Below, piece after piece: positions 7,120 to 14,384 of a DNA stretch of 15,250 bases. The stretch is from Acidobacteriota bacterium. GTDB lineage: Bacteria; Acidobacteriota; Terriglobia; Terriglobales; Acidobacteriaceae. Position numbers and translations under genes: made by a program. Location of the stretch: NCBI GenBank assembly GCA_019510535.1, contig JAEKKE010000103.1, forward strand, positions 1-15,250. The letters are read 5' to 3'. A model generated the notes under the pieces. It was not told where the DNA came from and made no database searches. It saw nothing but the letters and a program-made list of their open reading frames with translations. The number at the start of each line of letters is the position of its first letter. Positions within the stretch are counted from its first letter, which is position 1.

Positions 7120-8934
7120 TTAGAAGTTGATCTTGCCCGCGAACTGCCAGAACCGCGAGTCTGGGGTGAACTGACCGAGGCTGCGGGCGGAGGTAATTTG
7201 TCCGCCACCGGATCCGATATTGGCATCGGGGTTGCCGTAGGCGGGCGTGTTCAACAGGTTGAAGTAGTCAGCACGAAGTTGGAGTGTCGTTCTTTCGCGC
7301 CAGATGTTGAAGGTCTTGAAGAGCGAACCGTTGACGCGCTGGTAGCCCGGGCCGCGGACCGAGTTACGTGGCGAACCAAGATACGGCAACGCCGCTGATC
7401 CGGTGATGACAGAACCAGAAGCGACCGCGGGTGGATTGACGAAGGCGCAGGGGTTATACCAGTGTGTGGGTGTCCGGGTCTGGGCCGCGCAACTTACGGT
7501 ATCGGTGCGGCGCGAATCGGGCGAACCACCGGCAGCGAACGGATCGCGGATGGCCACCGGATGCGCGTTTCCACCGGCCTGGGTGCTCACATTGGTGTTC
7601 ATGCTGAATGGATTACCGGTCTGCGCGATGAACGTCAAACTGTTCGTCCATCCCCCAAGGATAATGTCCATCGCACCATGATGATTGCCATACTTCTTGC
7701 CGACGCCGAACGGGAAGGCATATGAGCCGTTGAGCGCAATGCGTTGCCGCACGTCGAAGGGTGAGTTGCTCCAGTCAGGGCCCAGGCCGATCAGGTTCGG
7801 ATTACGGAAACCGGCATCACCTGTGCTACCCAATGGTGTCGGCGCATTATCGAGGGAATGCGCCCAGGTATAGCTCGCCAGGAAGCTAAGCCCGTTATGC
7901 ATGTGCTGATCGAGTTTTGCCTGCAGTGAGTTGTAGCTGGAACCTCCAGCGTACGAACTGTAGGCCGTCCCGTTGATGCCCGGGAATGGTTTGTAGTTGG
8001 TTGTATTCTGCCCGGCTGCGAGCAGCGCTGTCGATCCGTTCTTGTCAGGAAAAACGATCAGGTGACGTGAGTTGGAGCCCACATACGCCAGTCCCGCGGA
8101 GAGCGTGGGAGAGATCGCATATTCGGTTGAGAGGTTGTACTGCTGGCTGTACGGCGTCTTCACCTGAGCGTCCGAGCCGCGCAGGCTGGGGTTGGAAACC
8201 GAATTCTGCAAACCGGCAGCGATCGCGGCGGAGAAGCCGTTCTCCAACGTAATGCCGTTGTTACGGCAGCTTGTCGTACTGCAGGATCCATACAGCGTAG
8301 TGGAGTTATATCCAGACTCGAACATGAACGGATAGTTCAGGCCGAGGTTGGGATAGTATCCCGAGCTCTCGAGACCGCCGTAGAAGAGACCATAGCCTGC
8401 CCGCAATACCAGCTTCTCCGTCGCCTTGTAGGCGATGCCGAAGCGGGGTGCGAAGTTGGTCTTCTGCGGTTGAATCAGGAAGCGGTTGTCTGAGTAAGCA
8501 ATGTTGATACGGTTGGCCGCCATCGTGTTCGTGAAGCTGCTTGCCAGCGATACATTCCGCTTGGAGCTCGGAATGTAGTAGGTACCCGTTCCTGAGTTGG
8601 GACCAATCGTGTTCACGACAAAGGCCGCCTGGTTGTCATGGCGTTCCATGTAGGGCTGTGCATACTCGTAGCGCAGGCCTAGGTTCAGAGTAAGCCGCTG
8701 CGAGATCTTCCAGTCATCCTGGAAGTACGCCGCACGAATCCACCGGACATCATCCGTGGTGGCGATGTTGGTGAGTGCTGCCGTGTCCATGTTGTTGGTA
8801 AGGAAGTCCGCAACGCCGGAGCCCGAGTATGCGATTCCGCCGGTCGTGGGCGAACCCGCTCCCGCGGTGAACTTACCGCTGTAGTTATAGGTTACCCGCG
8901 GTTCTATCGATTGAAGCGTGGAGAAGCGAATGCG
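7120..8934 (-). pseudogene. C-terminal beta-barrel part of the broken TonB-dependent receptor
   Basis: This open stretch of 605 codons continues the receptor that begins at 10630 but is in another frame and is cut from it by a TAA at 8937-8935. It starts IRFSTLQSIEPRVTYNYSGK and continues through the outer-membrane barrel (AYFQDDWKISQRLTLNLGLR, LVLRAGYGLFYGG, LSFLASYTWAHSLDNAP, TTLQLRADYFNLLNTPAYGN). It ends FWQFAGKINF, the terminal aromatic residue needed for outer-membrane insertion, so the 3' end is intact. The first possible start codon is the ATG at 8790, with no ribosome site before it and no signal peptide, so independent translation into a working protein is unlikely. Barrel sequence shows no internal damage beyond the junction, which suggests a recent break or a sequence error. 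Confidence 0.8.
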
Positions 8935-8969
8935 TTAGAAGTTAATGCCGGTACGGAAGCTGTGGGACG
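8935..8969 (-). other. Site of the breaks: frame change plus in-frame stop in the receptor gene
   Basis: The N-terminal frame reads TPTDEHQNV (codon GTC starts at 8968), then turns into PQLPYRH and stops at TAA 8944-8942. In the barrel frame the same bases read SHSFRTGINF, then TAA (8937-8935), then RIRFSTLQ. From my knowledge of this receptor family about a dozen residues normally lie between the DEHQN and HSF segments, and the stop sits where Gln, Glu or Gly is usual. This is most simply a small deletion not divisible by three near 8964-8969 plus one base change. Confidence 0.75.
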
Positions 8970-10630
8970 TTCTGATGCTCATCGGTTGGCGTCCAGGTCG
9001 GTGTGCCAAATCCGTTGATACCACTTACAGAAACGTTAGGCAGACCACCGTTGGTGGTGCCTCCCGGAATACCGCCAAGTCCGATGCTGGCCGCCAGGTT
9101 CGAGTTCGCCGCGTTCGGCTGCGTGAAACCGAAGTGACCGTAGTTGTAGCCGAAGCGCGCTTCATTGACGAAGCTCGAGTTGAAGACGTGCGTCCAGCTT
9201 GCTGCCAGAGCTTCTGAGAAGTTGACAATGTTGCCGGTGTCGCCGAAGCCGCCGCCATCCAGAACTGGCCCGAGAATCGGAGCACGGGTCCCCGGAGTAT
9301 CGGAGTAGCTGGCGCGAACGAACGCCTGGTCGCTCTTGGTGGCGTTGTAATCAGCGCGGATATCGAACTGCGTTGTGTTATCGATCGCGTTCCGGTTGCT
9401 GAAGTAGTTATTGCTGATCCTGCCGTTGATGCTCTGGTTCGCGACCGGATACATGTTCAGGATCTTCAGCGCAGTCGCATTGATCTGGCTTGCGCAGAGG
9501 ACATTTCTCTGGCCATTGCAACTCATCGGGGTGGCGATGTTGCCCGAGTTCGGCTGCACCAACTGTATGGGGTTACTATTTCCGGTCTTGCTGGTGTCCA
9601 GAAGCTCTGAGAAGTTGCCCTGGCGCATCAGCGTCGTCGGCACGGAGACGTTGCTGCTCTCGCCGAAGATGATGCGATTCGCTTCCACATCACCGAAGAG
9701 GAAGAGCTTGTCTTTGAGGATCGGGAAGCCCAGTGTGCCGCCGAACTGATTCTGACGGTACTTGGGAACTACACGATTGCCAAACGACGCCCACTCATGG
9801 ATATCGAAGGCATCGTTACGAATATATTCCCAGGCCGAACCGTGAATGCTGTTGGTACCTGACTTCACGGACACGTTGACGACTGCGCCGGCCGAGTGGC
9901 CGTATTCCGCGCTGTAGGCGCCGGTCTGCACCTTGAACTCAGCCAGTGCCTCCGGTGGGGGCTTCACGCTGTACGAAGCTCCGTTGAAGAAGTCCACCAC
10001 GTTGACGTTGTTATCGACGCCGTCGAGAAGGAAGTTGTTCTGCTCGGACCGCATACCGTTGGCCGAGAAGTCACCTTTACCGGAACCGCGCGAACCATTA
10101 CCCGGAGCAATGCCGGCTGCGAGCTGCGCGATAAAGACATAGTTACGTCCGTTCAGCGGTGTGTCGACGATGGTCTGCGCTTCAATAACCTGTCCCGTCG
10201 AACCGTCACCGGTCTGCAGCAGAGGCGCTTCCGTCGTTACAACGACCGTCTCTTCCGCTCCGACCTGAAGTGCGATGTCCACAGTCGCGCGTTCAGCGAC
10301 GTGGAGCTGAATGTTTTCCTGTTGCTTGGTTGAAAAACCGGAGGCCGTAACTTTCACGGAGTATTTGCCGATTTTGATGGGGGAGAAGGTGTAGGTTCCT
10401 CTGGAGTCCGTTCTGTCCGTCAGGACGAATCCCGTATCCACATTCGTTACAGTCACCGTCGCATTCGGGACTGCAGCGCCTGAAGGATCCGAGACGGTGC
10501 CTGTGATGGCACCCTGGTCGACCTGTGCATACAGAGGATGAGTTGCCAGAGAAACAAGTGCGAGAAGCATGGATAGTACCCATGCCATACCTCGCCGCGT
10601 GCAGAGTTGGTTAACTGCGCGTGCGTTCAT
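8942..10630 (-). pseudogene. N-terminal part of a TonB-dependent receptor (CarboxypepD_reg + plug), prematurely ended
   Basis: Outer-membrane receptor for energised uptake of large substrates, of the acidobacterial type. This part encodes 562 residues. Residues 1-35 are a signal peptide (MAWVLSMLLALVSLATHPLYAQ). Residues about 38-120 form a carboxypeptidase regulatory-like beta-sandwich (GAITGTVSDPSGAAVPNATV, GTYTFSPIKIGKYSVKVTAS). The TonB plug follows at about 130-260 (DTPLNGRNYVFIAQL, FLLDGVDNNVNVVDFFNG, YSAEYGHSAGAVVNVSVKSG), then the first barrel strands. The product stops at TAA 8944-8942 after TPTDEHQN, roughly halfway through a receptor of about 1,170 residues, so it would lack most of the barrel. 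The ATG at 10630 has GAGGGG 8 nt upstream. Promoter and twin palindromes upstream look intact. Nearby GH35 and GH43 genes suggest a glycan ligand; this is inference. Confidence 0.85.
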
Positions 10631-10664
10631 GCGTTTTGCCCCTCGAATGGAAAAGCTGCTGCTT

Positions 10665-10706
10665 TGTTTGAATCCGGATTCATAGAGTGTTTGAATCCGG
10701 ATTCAT
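10665..10706. promoter_or_regulatory. Twin palindromic operators between promoter and receptor start
   Basis: Two exact copies of a 19-base repeat (10665-10683 and 10688-10706), each containing the perfect 14-bp palindrome TGAATCCGGATTCA (10669-10682 and 10692-10705), lie 23 bp apart. With the promoter at 10723-10750 they fall at about +17 and +40, in the untranslated leader, the usual position for a repressor block. A central CG flanked by short A/T-containing arms resembles LacI-family operators, though other families cannot be excluded. No LacI-type gene lies in the window. Confidence 0.75.
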
Positions 10707-10722
10707 CTAATAGCGAGAAAAC

Positions 10723-10750
10723 GTTATCCGCGTGGCTAAACCTATGTCAA
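10723..10750 (-). promoter_or_regulatory. Sigma70-type promoter of the TonB receptor
   Basis: On the minus strand a perfect TTGACA (10750-10745) is followed after 16 nt by GATAAC (10728-10723, four of six to TATAAT). The start point would be near 10715, with a leader of about 85 nt that holds both palindromes and the ribosome site. Just upstream are two related dyads, TGAGACGTTTCA (10762-10773) and GGAGACGTCTCA (10809-10820), that might bind an activator. Confidence 0.65.
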
Positions 10751-10860
10751 GAAATCTTTTATGAGACGTTTCAATCGATCGAATTAGTTCACGGATCGAA
10801 GTTAGACAGGAGACGTCTCAACAAAACGGTGCGTTTAACGACATAAACAAAAAAGTACGC

Positions 10861-12591
10861 CTATTTCGCGGGTTCTTCGACGCGGAGCACCTGATCTGCA
10901 CTTACATGCTGCAGGTGTTGCCGGATGCCGCTTGGCCAAAGAATCTCTACGTCTGCTTCCGTACTTTCGCCCAGACCGAAATGAACCCGCTTGTCGCTGC
11001 TGGAGAGATACGAGCCCGCGGTAGTCACCGTGGCGTACTGCGATTGGCCGTGACATATCACGTGCACATTGGCCCCGATTGCGTCGCGATTCGAGGTATG
11101 ACCTACGAGAAGCAGCGTCAGCCAGCGATTGCCGGACTCTGTCCGATTCAAGATGAGATGCGCAGGCCCGTCGTTGGTCGAGACCACCGCATCGAGACGG
11201 CCGTCATTATCGAAGTCTCCGAGCGCCAGTCCCCTTCCGACCCACGGTTCACGAAAGACTGCTCCAGCTTCGGACGAAACATCAACGAACTTTCCTGCGC
11301 CAACATTATGGGCAAGCAGCATCGGCTCACGGTAGTGAAGCTGCGGGAAGTTCAGCTCCACATTGTCCAGGTCATGTCCCTGGGCCACGATCAGGTCTTT
11401 GCGGCCATCGTTGTCGTAATCAAAGAAGCGCAGACCCCAGCCGGAGCGCAGCAACGTCATCTTCGCGATGCCGGAACTGTAGGTGTCGTAGTTAAAGGAA
11501 CCATCGCCGTTGTTGCGATAGAGCGCATACTTCTGCATTGCGAGGTTCGTGATAACCAGGTCCGGAAGACCGTCGTTGTCATAGTCTTCGAAGTCGATCC
11601 CCATGCCCGCGTATGTCTTCCCTTCACTGTCTACGGCAATCTCCGCGGTGAGACCGATCTCGCTGAACTTGTCTCCGTCATTCCGGTAGAGGAACTCAAA
11701 CATGGAGTCGTTGGCGATCGCCAGATCGACCTTGCCATCACGATTGAAGTCCGCAAGCGCAATCCCCAGGCCTTTCGCCGGCTTGTCGAGGCCGAAAGCA
11801 ACGGCCCTCTCTGTAAACGTCCCATCCCCGTTGTTGCGATAGACCAATGGGCGAATCGCCGGAAAGATATCGGGATGGCAGTAGGCGCGATAGCCCTCGC
11901 GATGCTCTCCACACCAGACATCTTCAAAATCCCAATGCACATACCGCAGCGCGATAAGGTCAAGCTTGCCATCGTTATCGAGGTCGACCCACGCGGCGGC
12001 GGTATACCAGGTATCACCCTGGGCCGCCGCGCCGCCCGTGCCGGATTTTTCCGTCACATCCGTAAAAGTGCCATCGCCATTGTTGCGATAAAGACGATTG
12101 CCCCCATACGCCGTCACATAGAGATCTTCGAACCCATCGTTGTCGAAGTCTCCGACGGCAACCCCCATGCCATAGCCAACACCTTTCAGGCCGGCGCGTT
12201 CGGTCACGTCTTCAAAGCTGCCGTCGCTTTTCTGGTGATAGAGGCGATTCCAGTCTTCCGGCCCCTTCTTTTGCGGTATGGTCCCCTTCGGCGCGGGGTT
12301 CGGCACGGACGCACCGTTCACGAAGAAGATGTCGAGACGGCCATCGTTGTCGTAGTCAAAAGCTGCAACGCCGGAGCCTATCGTCTCCAGAATGTACTTG
12401 TGAGACGAGTGGTAAGCACGCGCCTGAAAACCGGGCTTGAGCCGGTCAGTGGCGTCGATAAAGTTCGCATGTTCCGTGGGAGCTTTCGTTTTGGAGCCTG
12501 CTCCAGGAGCTTGTCCTGCAAGATTCTTCGTTCCATAACTCAGCAAGAGAAGCAACCCAAACACAGCGAAATTCGGCGGAAGTACCCGCAT
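10861..12591 (-). CDS. Exported FG-GAP/VCBS repeat protein with ASPIC/UnbV C-terminus (CRTAC1-like)
   Basis: A secreted beta-propeller protein of 576 residues from the chosen start. Residues 1-27 form a signal peptide (FAVFGLLLLLSYGTKNLAGQ). At least seven FG-GAP units with calcium-binding DxDxDG loops follow, among them FDYDNDGRLDIFF, GDFDNDGFEDLYV, VDLDNDGKLDLIA, ADFNRDGKVDLAI, EDYDNDGLPDLVI, FDYDNDGRKDLIV and GDFDNDGRLDAVV, alternating with LYRNNGDGTFT strands. The last 90 residues are an ASPIC/UnbV domain (NRWLTLLLVG, RDAIGANV, VHFGLGESTEADVEILWPSG). Such proteins are thought to bind other proteins or glycans at the cell surface; no enzyme activity is known to me. Three in-frame ATGs exist (12660, 12624, 12591). 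The last is chosen because it gives a normal signal peptide and has AAGGG about 10 nt upstream; the longest would put 37 residues before the hydrophobic core. Stop TAG at 10863-10861. Neighbouring TPR and TonB genes are its usual company in acidobacteria. Confidence 0.88.
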   Translation of the reverse strand: MRVLPPNFAVFGLLLLLSYGTKNLAGQAPGAGSKTKAPTEHANFIDATDRLKPGFQARAYHSSHKYILETIGSGVAAFDYDNDGRLDIFFVNGASVPNPAPKGTIPQKKGPEDWNRLYHQKSDGSFEDVTERAGLKGVGYGMGVAVGDFDNDGFEDLYVTAYGGNRLYRNNGDGTFTDVTEKSGTGGAAAQGDTWYTAAAWVDLDNDGKLDLIALRYVHWDFEDVWCGEHREGYRAYCHPDIFPAIRPLVYRNNGDGTFTERAVAFGLDKPAKGLGIALADFNRDGKVDLAIANDSMFEFLYRNDGDKFSEIGLTAEIAVDSEGKTYAGMGIDFEDYDNDGLPDLVITNLAMQKYALYRNNGDGSFNYDTYSSGIAKMTLLRSGWGLRFFDYDNDGRKDLIVAQGHDLDNVELNFPQLHYREPMLLAHNVGAGKFVDVSSEAGAVFREPWVGRGLALGDFDNDGRLDAVVSTNDGPAHLILNRTESGNRWLTLLLVGHTSNRDAIGANVHVICHGQSQYATVTTAGSYLSSSDKRVHFGLGESTEADVEILWPSGIRQHLQHVSADQVLRVEEPAK

Positions 12592-12762
12592 AGACGATCG
12601 GCCCTTATCGATAGAGATTTTCATTGAGGCGGGAAGCTTCCCAGCCTCACGCAGAGTCATGGCTCTGAGGGTGAATCTGCGCAGCTATCGTAGCAGGATG
12701 CGGTCGGCGCGGGTAAACGGTGTACGCTTCCTAAGCCAGATGCTTGGGACAAGAGAGCCGGG

Positions 12763-12785
12763 CCCATGACCCCGAGGGACATGGG
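12763..12785 (-). terminator. Hairpin after the regulator gene, possible terminator
   Basis: CCCATG (12763-12768) pairs with CATGGG (12780-12785), then after one A/A mismatch CCC (12770-12772) pairs with GGG (12776-12778) across a 3-nt loop. It lies 22 nt past the stop at 12807 on the minus strand. There is no T-run, so intrinsic termination is uncertain. The rest of 12592-12806 shows no clear promoter for the FG-GAP gene. Confidence 0.35.
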
Positions 12786-12806
12786 GCACCCAGTGTATGG
12801 CCACCC

Positions 12807-14120
12807 CTACTGACGGATATCCACCGCTACGATGCGGGCTGGACCCGCGATGCCGTTATCAACGTCGGTCGTCAGCACTGCTTCAAAGTCACGATCGCTG
12901 CTGCCTGAACCGATGCGGCGTTCAAGCTCGGCAACCTGATTCGGATTCGATAAGAACTCGCCTGCCGCGGCTGTCCCGCTCATACCGATGCCGGCGACAA
13001 TCACGATCACCTGCCCGAGTACCTGGCTGTGAATGCGGGCAATGATGGCGTAATCGCGGTTAACCGTGGCCATCTTGTCCTGCAGATGCAGGCTCCACTG
13101 TCGATTCCCCGGATCTTTACTGTCGCGGATATAAAAGGAGTCCACATCGCTTCCGCCGAACTGGTACCGCAGCGGTTCGATCAACTTGAGTGTCCACTGA
13201 TTGTCGAGACCACCAAGAAAGACCGTTGGCCCTTCGCGGAGCTCATTGAGGTTGGTTCCGAGATTCAGGCGAACGCGAACCGGCCGGTTCTGATGTCCTA
13301 CGACGGATTCCAGCCTCATCATGGCGAGGACGTCGGAGTAGACGACATTCTCTCCTAACGTTTCATGGTCAAAGAAGGTTCCGGAAGAGAGCAGCTTCGT
13401 ATCTTCCAGGTCCAACGCGTGCGCGATGGCCTCCGGTGTTGTAGCGGCATTACCCGGCCAGTGTTTTTTCGCCGAGATCGGCAGACAGAACGTAATGGGC
13501 CCGGGTGCGGCCAGGAATGGAGACCATAACCGATCCATCGGTGTGGGCTTATAGCCCCGCCAGAGAAATCCGGAAGCGATGCCAATCGCAAGAAGTAGCA
13601 CTGGGATAACGGTCCAGATCAAACGGCGTGAGAAGCGCGGCTTCTTTACCGGCGGGGACACAGGTGCGCTTTCTTCTGCAACATCATTCGCAGGGATTGG
13701 CGCCTCTGCGGAAGACCTATCGTGGATCAGAATTGGCTTGGCATCGCGAGCCGGAAAGAACTCGGGGACATACGAGCCAATGTTGAGCTCAATGCGGAGC
13801 TCCGATGAGTGAGACGATTCATGGTAATACTGCGCGATGCGCTTGCGAATCTCCGCGACCGTCACGCGTACCACAGGATCAGATGCAGTATCGTAGTCCG
13901 CTGGGCGGCCAAAGACCTCTACACCGAGGGTTCGCTCCTTAAGATGCGACCCTCGTCCTTCGAGGGTCTCCTCCACCATGTAGTGCAGCAGCGTAGGGTA
14001 TCGCTTGCTGTTGCGAAAGTGGGTGGAGTGGAGCAGGCGCTCCATCTGTGCCCGGATTTTCTCTTTATCTTCCGATGAGAACGGTACGAGCGTTTGCGAC
14101 TCAGGAGTGCTCGGTAGCAT
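12807..14120 (-). CDS. Membrane-anchored winged-helix regulator, ToxR/CadC-like topology
   Basis: A 437-residue protein with a cytoplasmic DNA-binding-like domain, one membrane helix and a large periplasmic part. Residues about 20-121 carry a pattern common in acidobacteria: HFRNSKRYPTLLHYMVEETL, LKERTLGVEVFGRPADYDT, DPVVRVTVAEIRKRIAQYY and LRIELNIGSYVPEF. The last two segments match the recognition helix and C-terminal hairpin of OmpR/ToxR-type winged helices (compare the family pattern VxxLRKKL ... GxGYxF). The membrane helix is at about 167-187 (LIWTVIPVLLLAIGIASGFL), preceded by the basic PRFSRR, which places the N-terminus inside. Residues 190-437 have no motif I recognise. Homologues are sometimes labelled adenylate cyclase; no cyclase motif is visible here. 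An in-frame TTG at 14174 would extend it by 18 residues, but the ATG at 14120 has GGGGAAGG directly before it. It diverges from a TonB receptor and may regulate it; that is inference. Confidence 0.75.
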   Translation of the reverse strand: MLPSTPESQTLVPFSSEDKEKIRAQMERLLHSTHFRNSKRYPTLLHYMVEETLEGRGSHLKERTLGVEVFGRPADYDTASDPVVRVTVAEIRKRIAQYYHESSHSSELRIELNIGSYVPEFFPARDAKPILIHDRSSAEAPIPANDVAEESAPVSPPVKKPRFSRRLIWTVIPVLLLAIGIASGFLWRGYKPTPMDRLWSPFLAAPGPITFCLPISAKKHWPGNAATTPEAIAHALDLEDTKLLSSGTFFDHETLGENVVYSDVLAMMRLESVVGHQNRPVRVRLNLGTNLNELREGPTVFLGGLDNQWTLKLIEPLRYQFGGSDVDSFYIRDSKDPGNRQWSLHLQDKMATVNRDYAIIARIHSQVLGQVIVIVAGIGMSGTAAAGEFLSNPNQVAELERRIGSGSSDRDFEAVLTTDVDNGIAGPARIVAVDIRQ

Positions 14121-14154
14121 TTGGCCTTCCCCAATGGTTACAGAAGAATAGGCT

Positions 14155-14160
14155 GTTATA
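14155..14160 (-). promoter_or_regulatory. -10 element of the regulator gene
   Basis: TATAAC on the minus strand, five of six to TATAAT, 34 nt before the ATG. No -35 match lies 16-18 nt upstream; that place is taken by the phased repeats at 14181-14211, as in activator-dependent promoters. Confidence 0.45.
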
Positions 14161-14180
14161 ACCTGCTTTCGCAACCCAGG

Positions 14181-14211
14181 TCTTTACCTCTCTTTACCTC
14201 CTTCTTACCTC
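14181..14211. repeat. Three helically phased direct repeats (TCTTTACCTC-type) over the -35 region
   Basis: TCTTTACCTC occurs at 14181-14190 and again, exactly, at 14191-14200; a third copy, TTCTTACCTC, is at 14202-14211. The spacing is 10 and then 11 bp, one helix turn. On the minus strand each reads GAGGTAAAGA. Placed at about -34 to -64 from the regulator's -10 element, this is the arrangement of OmpR/PhoB-type binding sites. Confidence 0.7.
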
Positions 14212-14384
14212 TTGCTATCTCCAAGCAAAATCAGGGGCTATCCCGTGTATACCCGTTAGACCTGACATGGGATGACATGCGGCACCTAGACTCCGCTGGT
14301 CGTAGAAGTACACCTGTGCCGCGCCCCGAAGTTTCGCTGGCACAAAATCCTCCAAAAAACACACAAACAACAGAGGGAACGACC

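Larger units (their letters stand above)
14121..14384. promoter_or_regulatory. Divergent control region between regulator and TonB receptor
   Basis: This stretch of 264 bases has no gene. It holds the -10 element and phased repeats described separately, a second phased pair TGACATG at 14263-14269 and 14273-14279 (10-bp step), and the small dyad GGGCTATCCC near 14236-14245. I could not pick out a convincing sigma70 promoter for the plus-strand receptor. Its ribosome site GAGGG ends 7 nt before the ATG at 14385. Confidence 0.55.

Noticed and set aside
7120..8790. Barrel fragment as an independent gene starting at ATG 8790
   Set aside because: No signal peptide, no ribosome site, and its sequence continues upstream in frame to the TAA at 8937 with clear receptor homology.
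10906..12627. Long plus-strand open frame (573 codons) opposite the FG-GAP gene
   Set aside because: It mirrors the codon pattern of the repeated Asp/Gly/Asn loops on the other strand, has no domain I recognise, and no signal or ribosome site of its own.
12807..14120. Adenylate cyclase
   Set aside because: Relatives are sometimes named so, but no cyclase catalytic motif is visible; the N-terminus fits a winged helix.
14181..14211. CRISPR-like repeats
   Set aside because: Repeat units are only 10 bases with no spacers; phased protein-binding sites fit better.
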